The position numbers and the translations under genes are program-made. Positions 33,468 to 45,900 of a stretch of DNA of 64,000 nt are shown here, piece after piece; positions within the stretch are counted from its first letter, which is position 1; every line of letters starts with the position of its first letter. The stretch lies in the NCBI GenBank assembly GCA_014338405.1, contig JTDE01000206.1, positions 232,370-296,369 on the forward strand. The letters run 5' to 3'. Source of the DNA: Paragonimus skrjabini miyazakii (lineage: Eukaryota; Platyhelminthes; Trematoda; Plagiorchiida; Troglotrematidae). The notes beneath the pieces are model-generated. The model saw nothing but the letters and a program-made list of their open reading frames with translations, did not search any database and was not told where the DNA came from.

Positions 33468-34062
33468 NNNNNNNNNNNNNNNNNNNNNNNNNNNNNNNNN
33501 NNNNNNNNNNNNNNNNNNNNNNNNNNNNNNNNNNNNNNNNNNNNNNNNNNNNNNNNNNNNNNNNNNNNNNNNNNNNNNNNNNNNNNNNNNNNNNNNNNNN
33601 NNNNNNNNNNNNNNNNNNNNNNNNNNNNNNNNNNNNNNNNNNNNNNNNNNNNNNNNNNNNNNNNNNNNNNNNNNNNNNNNNNNNNNNNNNNNNNNNNNNN
33701 NNNNNNNNNNNNNNNNNNNNNNNNNNNNNNNNNNNNNNNNNNNNNNNNNNNNNNNNNNNNNNNNNNNNNNNNNNNNNNNNNNNNNNNNNNNNNNNNNNNN
33801 NNNNNNNNNNNNNNNNNNNNNNNNNNNNNNNNNNNNNNNNNNNNNNNNNNNNNNNNNNNNNNNNNNNNNNNNNNNNNNNNNNNNNNNNNNNNNNNNNNNN
33901 NNNNNNNNNNNNNNNNNNNNNNNNNNNNNNNNNNNNNNNNNNNNNNNNNNNNNNNNNNNNNNNNNNNNNNNNNNNNNNNNNNNNNNNNNNNNNNNNNNNN
34001 NNNNNNNNNNNNNNNNNNNNNNNNNNNNNNNNNNNNNNNNNNNNNNNNNNNNNNNNNNNNNN
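33468..34062. other. Assembly gap (595 N)
   Basis: Separates a plus-strand PLE nuclease from the minus-strand 3' end of an R2-type element. It hides the end of both elements and any junction sequence. Confidence 0.99.
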
Positions 34063-36270
34063 CAGGTGAATGAGAAACAGAGTTCACATCACAGCCCAAA
34101 GTACGGAGGACGGATTGAATAGCGGCATTATAACAATCGGTCCCGTATTTCACAATCTTGTTTGTCCAGGCAAGTTGGCTTTGGTACTCATCCACAATAC
34201 TGACGTCAAGCACAACAGCAACACCGTCACGAACCACGATCACATCGGGTTTGATGAACGAACTCGCCGTTGGTACTCGCAACTCCTCGAAGAATGTATA
34301 GCCCAACTTGCGCAGTCGTTTCGCCAGATCTTTGGCCACACGCTTGTGTCGATCACAACGCACGTCATGGGTGATCTAGCACGATTATAGAATATGAGCA
34401 AGGCTTTCCGGTTGACCGCAGTTATCACGGCAGAGAACTGACTGGTCACTTCGGCCACCTCATGAATTTCAGTCTTTAGTCCGCAACAAACTACATTTGA
34501 GCTGGATGGCACGAATGAAGACTCTTGGAAAGGTGCGATCTGGGTTAAACAGCCAACGATTAGAGAGTGGGGAGCGTGACACTTCCTGAATACCACGGCC
34601 GTCAACCGAATGGTAAAGTTTATCCATCCACGCCGCATGGGCATCCTCCTTGTTCGTCACCACAATACCCAGAAAGCGTACTGGGACGTTCGCTTTCCTC
34701 ATGATAGGGCCGAATGAATTATCTTTGAACACATCATGCAGAACTGGACATTGACTGAAGAGAAGTCTCTCCACACGAGATTTGTGCGAGATGAGAATAG
34801 TGGCAGACAAACTTGGGATGCCCAAACCGCACAAACGAATTGGGGTATAGATGTAGCTGATTGGTGTGTGTTTAGAAAGGCGGAGCCACTGCCGAACAAA
34901 CTGGCGAATCCTACAGCCCATAGCTTTCAGCATGTTCCGGTGGACTCGGCTCAACTTTAATGAGTGATTCATCTTCTGCATCAGATGTTGTCTCAGGAAT
35001 TCAAGAAGTTGGTATGGCTTCACGGGCACTTTGGTATTTTCATCCAGCATAGTACGAATTCGCAGACAGTGATTAGTGAATGCATTACCTTTCCAGATGA
35101 ACGAGGTACCTAAATAGGTCACCGTGTCGAAAGCGCTTAGTGAATGGATAATGTCCGGGTCGAAGTGGATAGGCTCATCGGAGATGGCAGTTGCGTTATG
35201 TTTATGGTCACCGCGGATGGCCATGAGCTTAGTCTTCTGTGTGTTCATCTTCACTCCGGATAGTTCCAGGGCACTAGCGGCGGCTGCAAGCTTCTTGGAG
35301 AGACGCGTAGGATTCTCAGCTAGAAGAATCAGATCATCGGCGTAGGCTAAACCGCTAACCAGTGGGTCGTGGAACTGGTAGCCAAGCTCCGGTGGAGATA
35401 GTGCCAACACCTCGTTCATTGCCATGATGAATAGAAGCGGGGACAGAGGGTCACCCTGGCGAACACCACGCTGGGATCGGTGAACGGAGCCATTGAGCGT
35501 GGAGGAAGCATTCATGTAGGAATCGGCAATGTAATGCGTTAGAAGTGGAGGAGCACCGAAAGCTCGGACCGATCTGAGAATCGAATCTTGTTAGATAGAA
35601 TCAAACGCTTTGGACACGTCGATAAAAGCCGCACACAGACTTGAAGACATGGTACATGAGTTCCGCAGCAGCGCATGAAGCAGGGAGGTCGCGTCAAGGC
35701 AACTGTCACGGTGTAGAAATGCAAACTGGAGAGCGGGTAGTTACAGGCGCGTATTCCAACGATCGGCCAGTATCTTGTGGAAACAACGTATCAACGTTGA
35801 AGTTACGACGATAGGTCTGAGCTTGGTGGAAGATGAAAGATTGTTTACTTTGGGTACAAGCGTGATGCGAGAGCGACATAAATGGATTGGACAACCTTGG
35901 GTTAGCTGGAAGAAGTTGAAGTATCCGGCCAAGGCATCAGCTTTCATACGCGTCATATGTTTGGGCAACAATTTGTTCAAGCCTGGAGCGATGTTTCCCA
36001 TGTGCTTCAACGTGCGTGATACTTCTCCAGTGATCGGGTCGACCAGAGACCAGTCCGGAGGCAGGATTGTGCGAGATGGTCGCTCAACAACGTGCGGATG
36101 AGCCGATATTACCTCGGACCAGTATTCGTTGGAATAATTTGGAAGACCGCGGTTCATCTTATAGGCAGTTCACCAGCTGCCAGAAAAAACTGCAAACGCA
36201 CCGTATTTCTTACGCTGGTGGTGCAGCATTTGGATTGCTGCATAGTTAGCCCTTCATATCAGCTTCGTGA
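34063..36270 (-). pseudogene. R2-type non-LTR retrotransposon: RT, zinc knuckle, restriction-like endonuclease
   Basis: One minus-strand frame from about 36260 to 34063 holds, in order: the pre-RT region (HHQRKKYGAFAVFSGSW, MNRGLPNYSNEYWSEV), RT fingers (SRITLVPKVNNLSSSTKLRP), motif A (CAAFIDVSKAFDSI), RGVRQGDPLSPLLF, GLAYADDLILLAE (YADD at 35344-35333, intact), a long thumb, a C-X3-C-X7-H-X4-C knuckle (about 34432-34379), then RCDRHKRV and the nuclease motif KPDVIVVRDGVAVVLDVSI (Asp at 34246-34244 and 34207-34205). This order (RT then CCHC then PD-D nuclease) is that of R2/R4/HERO-like elements. The frame carries stops at 36169, 35743, 35593, 34471, 34462, 34387 and 34378 but no frameshift in about 2.1 kb. 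R2 proper inserts in 28S rDNA; no rDNA is seen here, so this belongs to another lineage or is an off-target copy. Confidence 0.9.
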
Positions 36271-36401
36271 TCATGTGGGTTCCCACGTTAACAGGACCAC
36301 GCCGTCAAGTGACAAGTCGCCAGGTGTACGGAAAAGTTAGTGAAGCGTGCATGTGCAGCAGCGATTTAGCTTGCACCACCGTGAAAATGCCTGCCTGAAG
36401 G
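36271..36401. other. Probable 5' end of the R2-type element or flank
   Basis: No frame can be followed. It lies between the last coding match and the 45-bp direct repeat. Confidence 0.35.
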
Positions 36402-36446
36402 CCTTTCAGTGCTCTGATATGGTCTTTTGTTAATAAGGCACTACCT
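36402..36446 (+). repeat. Direct repeat, right copy (45 bp)
   Basis: Partner of 32984-33028, same orientation, 41 of 45 bases identical. Confidence 0.75.
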
Positions 36447-38726
36447 ATTAGGTATTCTCTGGTACCAACTGCAAAGGGATTCAACTTGACAAACTCATCA
36501 ATAAGAAGTCAACCAGTGGTTTACAGAAGGTTACAGACAGTCACTGTCGACACCCCGACTAAACTGACATATCAGTCCAGTGACTAGCCCGGATGGCAGG
36601 CTGGCGTAGCATTAGATTTTGTAAGAACTATCATAAGAGTAAGGCAAGCTGATTAAGTGTGTCACGCGTTAAAACAACCGATCTGTAAGCGGGGCCGAGT
36701 CGACCAATAAGAAAGCCGAGACGTCGGCACCAATTGTAATTCTTCATTTTACCGATGTATCCTGTCTAAAAGTAGCTAATAGAAACTCAGTAAAACTGAG
36801 ATTTGCTTGGTGCCACTAGTTCTGCTTGTAACTTCGTTTGGAAAAGTAGCAAGTGCTCAACACCAGTAGGATGTTACTTAACTAATCGCTTTTGCTGAGG
36901 CGGGTTCCAACTATTTAAACTGCTCAAATAAATATTTAAACTGGATTTCATTTGTAAGAGTCTTGGGGCTGGGCGGTTTAGTGATAAATTTCAAGCTCGC
37001 CGATCGGACTGCCTTCTGTGTTTTATCCAGGTTTATGAAAAACAAAAAGGACACAAATTTGCTAGATTGTATTCTTATTTAATACCATTTGGTTAGGTCC
37101 TGCTTATGTCAATTCTCCTTTCAGTGGCACAAAAACTCATGGCATCATATATCTCACATCTTATAGCGCTCATAGTAACTGATCACCTACAGTAGGTCGT
37201 TTATTCAGTTGAGAGTGCTGTTCGTTAAACTGGATCAAATTGTCGCATGATAGCCTGACTTGTATTCTCGAAGAAAGCGTTACCATGATTGTATTTTCTG
37301 ACTGAACCTATTAACACATATTCTCTGTAATCGAGCAGTAAGTTTTACATTTCTCGTAGGATGGCAAACAAGTAAAACATTAAAGTAGTTATATCTCCGT
37401 GTGAACTTGAAGTTCTGTTTACCGTTGTGAAGCGCTGTATCTGACGTTCACGGTTGTTAAGCACGTTGAAATTCACGTGCGTCGATTTCATATTGAGTGG
37501 TAACATCGGGTAAGTGGTGAAAAAGATGAGGTAGGTTTCTTTGTTGTTCATCCAACACAAACAAGAAAGTTGGGTTCAGACGTTTGTGTCTTGTGTCAGC
37601 AATGCCATCTCATGAGCAAATGTGACCAAGCATCCCCACAAGGTTCGTCTTCTCATACTGGCTGAAAACCTGTTTAGCCTGTTCGCTATTGATTGTGCAC
37701 GTTAGAAGATATTACCGCTGATGAGTTTCACTGGGGTTGTCTATCTAAGTTACTCTTTCAAGTGCTGACCAATGCTAAAGTGGAACTGTAAGTGATGTAA
37801 CCAAGCTACCCTGTTTCGAGTTGTGCAACTGTCAGCTGTTTACCAGATTTCGTTACCGTGTACAAGCACATTTAAGTTCAACCGGCTTTATTGAACAGAA
37901 GTCTTACGAACTGACCTAAGTCTTTGTCTTATGGTTTGTTATCCGGTTAGCGCTTTTTAACTACTCTCGAACAATTGATCATTAAACTAACCACCGGTAT
38001 ATAATCATCAATGATCGCGACGATGAAAATGGTGGGTATGAGGTAGGTGAGCGGATACAAGGTGAAGATACTTTATGGGTTGCACTCATACTTAAACACC
38101 ATTTATGAAGCTCTCAAGAAGTGCAGTTTACACTCGCAGTAATTTAAAAATGAAACACGGTTCGTCACTTTCTAAATTCATTGCTTGTGCGCTTGACCTC
38201 ATCGGGCAAAACATGTAACTGATTAAGCAGCCCACACCAGCAAACTTCCTGTTTCAATGTGGTACATAAATGCGTTTAGTCGCTCCATATCAAAAGGTGC
38301 ACATTAAGTTGATGACTGCAAGCTTAAGCGATTTAGCTTTTAGTAATTCACTTTTTAATTTCTACGGTCATCAGTCTGACCACATTGCTTGTTTCTCTAT
38401 CCATCTGTAATTACAAAATCGACTACGTTGTGCTGCGTTGTGCGCAAGGCACTAGGTTCAACATTTCAAAAAACATACTAGATTCTACACTTCCCTCTTA
38501 GTGGCCTGCTAACCATGAAAAACAATGCACGTTACAGAATGAACATGTAAAGTTGACTGACAGAGTGCAGTAATGGCGAATTTGTGGTAACTAGAGTTGT
38601 CTACCACACAGCGGGCTTGCTAGTTTAGAAATCATTTCTAAGTCTATCTATACCCCACAAGTTAACGACAGCCCGATGTTCTGAGTTCCGAAGTTGACTC
38701 AGCATTTTCGACATAAATTATTGCAG
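36447..38726. other. No gene recognised
   Basis: AT-leaning DNA with short open frames only, no shared repeats. Confidence 0.45.
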
Positions 38727-39090
38727 ATTGAACATCACCCACAATTGATCGCAGCTATCGCATTCCCATAGACTTTCCAGTCGGTCCCTTTCGAATAGCA
38801 GAAGCATTAGACTCGAGTTTTGCTGTCATTATAGCTCGCCAGTAGTGCATATCCTTACCACCGCTGGGACGAGAATCTCGGCCACGCTGTTCATGAGGCA
38901 ACCGTGTTGAACGCTGCGCTACTGACCTCACATTAGGCAGGACCAAATTATCATATGCGAGCACTCAACCACTTTCACCTGTGCGTAATGATCAGGCTGC
39001 CCATTCGTCTCGAAATGGAGACGCAGTTACTGTCTGTTAATTCCAGTCGATAACCCCGCGATTGAGACTTCCTAGACAGGTCGGAATCTC
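38727..39090 (-). repeat. SINE-A, long form with 5' extension
   Basis: Minus-strand copy from the 3' end (gattgaacatcacccacaat) through 3' block, hammerhead, B and A boxes to the full 5' extension (gttactgtctgttaattcc; gacttcctagacaggtcgg). The hammerhead has CTGGCGA for CTGACGA, one helix II mismatch, and AAAA for GAAA, so it is inactive. Confidence 0.85.
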
Positions 39091-39261
39091 CGGCAGTGGC
39101 AAGGATATACACTGCTGACGAGCTCTAATGAGACCGGAACTCGAGTCTAGTGCATGTTTTCGAAAGGGGCCGACCGGAGTGTCTGTGGGAATGCAACGGC
39201 TGCGATCATTTGTGGGTCCAAGTTAAAATTGATCAAATCCCCGTCTACTCATCAGTAATCT
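39091..39261 (+). repeat. SINE-A inverted arm joined head-to-head to the long copy
   Basis: Plus-strand SINE-A 3' half: hammerhead segment (ctgacgagctctaatgag; GAAA changed to GGAA; GTC kept), 3' block, tip and linker (cgtctactcatcagtaatct). With the preceding minus-strand copy it makes an inverted repeat whose transcript could fold into a hairpin of about 170 bp. Confidence 0.8.
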
Positions 39262-39777
39262 CTAATATTAAACAACTACATATTTATTATAACTGGCAGA
39301 GCCGTCGGACCCGACCATAACTCTCACATTTCTGGGAAATATCTACCCATGCACATTGGTCGATAGGACCGTAGATTAAGGTTATACTATTGCCGGAGCT
39401 CACTGGTAACATATTTTTCTTGTAACACACTCCGCTGCGAGAGTTTTCATTTTATGAGTCAAGGTTCGAGGTTATCTGAGAGGAGATAACCGCTGCTCTT
39501 GAACAACCAATGCAGAATACAATGTTTATTCTACCTCTATGGTCCTCTACAATATGACCATTCCGGTTTCAAGCAATATTCAGCCGACGGCTATAAATAG
39601 TTTTTGGCTATTCGAACCATGGAACACAATCCTGGTTTGCCGCAATTGGTGCAATGCAATACAGACGGAGCTGGTTGCCTTAACGGTTACAGATTACTAG
39701 CCTCACCTGGATCTCGCATAATAAGGTTGCGCTGTGTTGTCTGTTGTTTGTCAAACCCATTCTGGTTGTGAATTTAG
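39262..39777. other. No gene recognised
   Basis: Contains an 8-bp-stem hairpin (ggttatct 39470, agataacc 39484) of no known role. Confidence 0.4.
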
Positions 39778-39902
39778 GCGGTCACTTAATAAATTAAACA
39801 CTGGCGAAATTTTGGTATTTGACTGGTTTCTGAGCTTGGAATGGAAACGTTTTGTCATCAGACGAGGTGGCATGATCAATTTATATGAGTATCATATTGA
39901 AG
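39778..39902 (+). CDS. Candidate internal exon
   Basis: 125 nt between an acceptor (tctggttgtgaatttag|G) and a donor (TTGAAG|gtatga); open in one frame: SLNKLNTGEILVFDWFLSLE then WKRFVIRRGGMINLYEYHIE. Not recognised; no partner exon found. Confidence 0.2.
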
Positions 39903-40072
39903 GTATGAGTCCAACTACCCAAACGCGTCTCGGAACAGAATAAGTGAATTAATTTCTATTTCCAGTCAAGACATTTACAGGCATCTGGAAGTTAAGACAA
40001 TCTTCTGATCACTCCAAAGAACGGTTTTTATTTACTAGGGATTTCATACCTCGATAGTACTTTGAGCTAAGT
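39903..40072. other. No gene recognised
   Basis: Short intergenic or intronic stretch. Confidence 0.4.
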
Positions 40073-40257
40073 CTAAAATGACCTCCAGTATGGGGTCAGT
40101 ACTCGTAGCGTTGCAAAAAGAAGCTCATTCAAACAATTAAATTTGTCGAACAATACATGACCGTGTTCAGACAGAACAACGGCAGTTACTCGTGACCCAA
40201 AACACAGATAAAGCACAGAAATGCAACCCCTTCTGTAAAAGCGTTGTTTAGTTGAAA
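40073..40257 (-). CDS. Candidate terminal exon
   Basis: On the minus strand a very good acceptor (ctttctttaatttttacag at 40258) is followed by 60 open codons to TAG: STKQRFYRRGCISVLYLCFG and then SRVTAVVLSEHGHVLFDKFN. No domain recognised. It lies next to a SINE-B copy. Confidence 0.2.
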
Positions 40258-40295
40258 CTGTAAAAATTAAAGAAAGACTGGCTTCCAAACATCAT

Positions 40296-40490
40296 GTTAC
40301 TGATAAGTAGTTCGGCAGATTTGATAAGTTAGAGGAGACCCGTTTACGAAAAATCTAGACTTCGGCGGGATTCGAGCCGGCGACAGAAACAGCATACCCA
40401 AACGCGGTAAATCCTCTACCAGTTGAGGTACGAAGCCACTCCGGAAACTCAGAAATTTCATACTTGGACCTAGTTCCAACCATTGAATAA
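40296..40490 (-). repeat. tRNA-derived SINE-B copy
   Basis: Minus-strand A box (acctcaactggtagaggatt), B box (ccggctcgaatcccg), and tail shared with 28.26 kb (actacttatcagtaac). It matches the 28.3 kb copy on both sides of the tRNA part. Confidence 0.7.
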
Positions 40491-42357
40491 GTTAATTAAA
40501 ACTGGTAGCATTATAGTCAACTTAAAATCGACTTGCTGAGTAACTTAATTAGAGCGTCATGATCAATTTCTGGCATGTGTGATTTAGAATTCAGCTTTCT
40601 ATATGCAGTCTATTGTCAGGAGGTTGGTTAAACAATCTGAAGATTCACAAATGCATCTGTATTCATCACGCTGTTTGGTTGTCAGGGTGATGGCGCCTAA
40701 CTCCCTCAGAATACTCTAACTTCTGGATAACCACGTAGTTAGGAAACCAAATGCTGCGTTTGATTTCTGTTTGTGTGCCCGGCTTATCACTACGACTCAG
40801 CTCAGGTTGGTGAAGGGGTGTGGCATGGGATTATTGATCACCTCAACTAAAATGATAACATAGTATGATCACACACAGATGATTGTGTGATCTACAGTAA
40901 TCCCCAACACGCCCTCAAATCCGTCAGTTTGCAAACTTATCTAGTTAAAATATTATCTATGTGTCACATGCAATCAACTGACCACAATTGGCCAAACAAC
41001 AATGTTCACAAGGGATGGTGGATATATGTCTTCCACCACCCTGCTTATTGATTTAGCTAATGTGATCTGATTCGTCGAATATAATTATATGTAAATCATT
41101 GTGCCGTTGATGTCGTCACGTGGAAAATTCACAAACCAAGTGGGAGTTATTCTAGTTTGAGGTTTATTAAAAATCGTATTTTATGTTAACGTATGAATCC
41201 TAAGTTGATTATCCTGCTTCTTCTAACGATGAATGTTGCTGCATAAACCACATGTTGTCAGTTGTTTGTATATTGCACATTCAAACTAAGTTATTCGGAG
41301 TCCGTTCAGAATACTTTTCCCGAAATAAATTATTGTGATATTTAAGTCAGGCAAATGTTAAGACCTACTCACCTTCTCTGAATCCTTTTTGAGTGGTAAG
41401 TCTCTTACTTAAGCAAGGCAGAACAGAAATTTACCTAGTAGAATTCATAAACACCTCTGATTTGGATTTTTAAATATCCAGGGGATACAAAGCGCTTCAA
41501 GTCTATTGGAACATTTGGTTCGTCACAAACAGCTACAGTTAGATTTTTTCGGGGAAAATGACAGTTCAACAGTCGTCCACTTCGACTGAGTATCTATCTT
41601 CTAGTTACATTTTACCCATTCTTTATAAGGTACAAATTACTTATTCTAACTACCACTTCTAGGCAACATTACACTGAATACTGTGCCCATTTTTAAACAG
41701 CCTGCTAGTATGCAAACACATGTGTAGTTCGAATATTTGTATTGTTATACTCATCTTTTATTACTAATCGCCACTTTACCATATTTGCTACATTTGCAGA
41801 GGAAACCCTTTGACGAATGTTCATATTTGAGTGTAGGGCACGTTACTCCTTTAGATTGTGAGGCTTTAATCAGTGCTAGTTTGGTTTGTGAATACAGGTA
41901 GTTATTCATAGATTTAAAAGCTTTATTCAGATGTTACGGCAGATTATCTAAGCTTAGAAAGTGTCATTGCAATCAGCTTTGAGGATCCATCCTTAAAATA
42001 TCAGCCAGCTTGGAGTGGTAACCATTCCTAGCAGTACGCCACTCTCTTAGACACGCTGAGCGTTCAGAGTTTCAATGGGTTTAAACCATATTCCGTTCTT
42101 ACGAAACGTTTCACCCGACAAGGAGCGCTGTCAAGAAGATACAAAAGCGCTTATTCGTTGAGCGTGTTTCCTTCACAGAGAGAAAGCATTTCATCCATTT
42201 GATATGATTGCGGTTAAATGAGTAAAACAGCGTCATTTTGATAATGTTATCCAGACAACCATGAACGCACAATTGATACCGCGGTCTCATCAAGAGCATT
42301 CTTAGTATCTGAGAGTATGGTAATCCCTCCAAATTGAATTAAACCTTCGAGTGACTC
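40491..42357. other. No gene recognised
   Basis: AT-rich; short open frames only; no shared repeat. Confidence 0.4.
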
Positions 42358-42946
42358 TTGCACCGGACCTTGTTGAGTTCAGCATACAACCAGGCGAAAG
42401 TGGTCACGGCACCGAAAAGGCGTCCAATAAAACACAATATTTATCGTCCAACTCGCTATTTAGCATGCCACACGCGCACTCGTGTTTATGAGTCAGAATT
42501 CCAGTCCACAACACCCCCAAGTTTCCGCTCACGCATCGTGGGCATTTCTGCCCGGTTTATGTGTGTGATCAGCGCCGTGTATCGGAGGTTTTCCGTCTAC
42601 CAGTCTTCGTCTGTTGGTCCGATTTCGCTGAGTGATGGCTCCTCCGGTCGCTCGTGTTGTCCTCCATCAATCCACATTGGACCCTGATCGTATTTCACGG
42701 CAGTGTCGAGATATTCCTGCGAGTATTGGAATAATCGCGTCTCCGATTTCGTCGTCCATCCTATTTTGCGTGCTATGTCTCGGTCGTTGATCCGATCCGA
42801 TCAAACAATGACTCATCCGATTGCCCCCGTTGTCCGCCATCCGATCGTTGAAGGTTTGTGGACGTGCCTCCCCCGCGTTGAGGTACTCCGCTGAGTGTTT
42901 GAATTTTCGCACCTCCAGTCTGACAATCCACCACATTATGCCTCAG
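42358..42946 (+). other. CpG-dense, GC-rich block ending at a possible donor
   Basis: Stands out from its AT-rich surroundings by many CpG pairs (for example in cctccggtcgctcgtgttgt and aatcgcgtctccgatttcg). Open frames exist on both strands: 109 codons plus from 42358, and 53 codons plus from an ATG at 42632 (MAPPVARVVLHQSTLDP). The block is followed by CTCAG|gtatag at 42947. It could be a promoter with first exon, or the 5' end of a transposon. No protein family recognised. Confidence 0.3.
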
Positions 42947-45900
42947 GTATAGATCATATGTTTGTTGTCCAAGGAGACATGTCAAGAGTGCATACGAATG
43001 GATTTATGTACTCTGGTGATCCGAGCTTGTCAGTGCGCAATCGGATTGGATTTTGTCTAGTAAGGCTGCTATTCTCTTCCATCTGATGGGCACTCGGGAA
43101 ATTTCAAAAGTGGTTTGTGTATGGTGTACGAACTTCCATGAAGACGTCGTGCAACGCATAGCGACAAACCAACGATCCCAAATAATCAAAACAAGATTAG
43201 ATCACAGTGCCACAGTACTAATGAACAACTTTCAGAGTCATTAATTAGACAATCTTAACAGTTTCGATCAAGGGATCGTTTCGCGGAAATGAATTAAAAT
43301 TTGATGCCAAACAGGCTAAAGATGAACTATAATCACACACTATGATGTTCATACCCAACAGAATTCATCCGAGCAGTCAAAAAGTTCAAAAACAATGGGG
43401 ACCAGCTCAGCTCCAAAAAGATGTTGCAAACATTACTCAAACAAAATACAATTAACCGGCAACTGGCTATTCGCACAATTATCAAATTGATGCGATAAAA
43501 CTAAAATGTCCAGGTCAAGGTCCAATTAATGGTCAGAAACAGGTCAGTTAGAACATAGAGGGATAAACACTTGAAGGGCGTGGGGTTACGTCTGGTTTTC
43601 ACATGACCGAACTTAGAAAGTCGATATATATGGTACCGGAGATTTGTTTTTCGAGTGAAAGAATTCGGGGAAAGATTTTCCCGTTTCGCAAGGATATCCA
43701 TTTGAACTGGATTGCTTCTTTTCAAGGATCGCATCTACAAGATTCTAAGCCATATAATGAAATGACTAGGAGAAACAATGTGATAACTCGGCCGTCCAAA
43801 ACTAGACGAGTTCAATGAAGCAGACATGGAATTCCATGAAAGAAAAAATAAGCAGGTAGTGATCGCTGAGAAGGTAGTTTAAAATTCAGGTCACGTCATA
43901 GATGGTTTGCGCCTATAGTATTTCATGAATCTTATATAACAGACTCTACTTACTACGCAATACTGCCCAGTATGTTAACTCTCCAGTAACTCGATGATAA
44001 ATTTCCTATGATGACGAGGGCTGTGTGTATTTTACTAAAGTGTGTTCGAACAACTTGCTAATCAATCGTGTGTATTTTTAGATTAGCCGTTATTAATGAA
44101 GCCCATCCGATGATCAGTACACTGTCAATAAATCTTCATTCAAAATAAACGATCCACAGTCGTATACACTTTTGAAAACGTAAATAATAAATTTCCACTT
44201 CCTACCTTAGTAGACTCAAACAAGTGTCAAGCTCACAATAATAACAATTCAAAAAAAATACATAACTAATGAACTCGACTGTTATCTGTACGATTAAAGT
44301 GGAAATCATCTAAAAATTGTATTCAAAATTTGGCTAAGCTTCAAACTTATGTGTTAGTAGAATAAAAAGTAGCGCGGATGTAGTTAGGATGATACATGCA
44401 ACCGGCAGACTGTGAATAAGCAACTTTCGGGATTTAGAGCAAACTAGTTTGTGACACATACACACAGCAAACACGGTCCCACCTATTAAAAAGTAACTCA
44501 TCAAGAGTAAGTATTGACTCATTATCTGTTGGTTAAGTTTGTAATCCGGACTCATTTTTTCATTCCATTATGTGATGCGTTTTTCGGGTCGTGAGAAATT
44601 TCTTCCTAATGCCTTTGGTTGCCAAGGCAACGAAGCTCAATCAGTAGGATTGACTGAAGGTATCTGAATGGTAGTATGTTTCACATATCAAAATATGATA
44701 TGACTTTTATTCCTCAGACACAGTAAAACACGCCAAAGGTTTATGCATACACACTTATGAAAAATCTGAAGATTTGCTCCACAAAGTTTCCAAAAACGGG
44801 CATGAGTAAAATGCTTGCGGGTAAACGACACAAACCATTCCGGAAGCTTCAGCGTGTTCCGTAACAAAAACGCTCTTCGTCTGTTCAGGTCCACATCACA
44901 TGCCAGAATGATTGCGTGCTGAACTCGACTTCTCGAAGAGATAAAAGCAATGGTGGTGGCCATGCTTTTACAAGAAACAGGCAGCTCGTAGTTGCGTGTG
45001 AAGCGTAATTGCCAACACTGGTGATGTGGCTGTGTCGCCAGATGAACGTGACCTTCTAGACAAAGTGTGACTCATTTATGAAAGTTGATTATTTATTAAC
45101 TGTTTTCAGCCGACTGGAGCACTGAAAAGTTTGTTCTACTACACACAATGATGTGGTCTGGTGTGGTTTTGTGATGTTCGTTAACTTGCATGACATTATT
45201 GGTTCGGCTAAGAATTCATCAAGGTAAGCAAAGATAGTTGCGAAACATTATCCTACCAGGTTATACCGTGTTAAGTAAGTCTAATCAGCGAAGCTTTAAA
45301 CGCTTATAAACACTAGGATAATATGGTGAATGGATAGTTTTTGTTATAATCACATTCCCAAAATACCTCTGAAGTAGCAAAAGATAGCATGACGTCCAAT
45401 GATTTTCGCTGATTTATCGTCAGGTAAACGTAATTACCAAATCTATCAATGCATTGTTAGGAAAACTAACGTAGAACCAAAAGTAACAATTTGATCACTG
45501 GTGGATTAGTCATGACTGTATGAACTGGGGTCTGTTTTACGAAATGTGTTACAACATTGAAAGACATTGGCTGACCTAGTGTACAGCCAGAATGTTCTGA
45601 TTATTGGCATGATAGCTGCAATCTTTGGACGATCGAGCCACAAAAGAACATGACTGAGTTCGTAAACTTATAGGTGAACAACTGGTTTGAGATTGGCGTC
45701 CTCGAATGGGTTGATTTGAGTAATTCTACACGGTGCTATAATTACGAACATTTTCGGTTTGGTCACTGGAATTCACGGATGTTAATCCAACATACTACTA
45801 CTTAATAAGTATTCATGTCATGTTGTCAAGCTGAACGGGCTCATGTTCTTTGATCCGTTGAAATCAGGAACTAACTTCATACATTGCGCGGTCTTAAGTA

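Noticed and set aside
39470..39491. Hairpin ggttatct/agataacc, terminator-like
   Set aside because: Eukaryotic context without an adjacent gene; short hairpins like this are frequent by chance.
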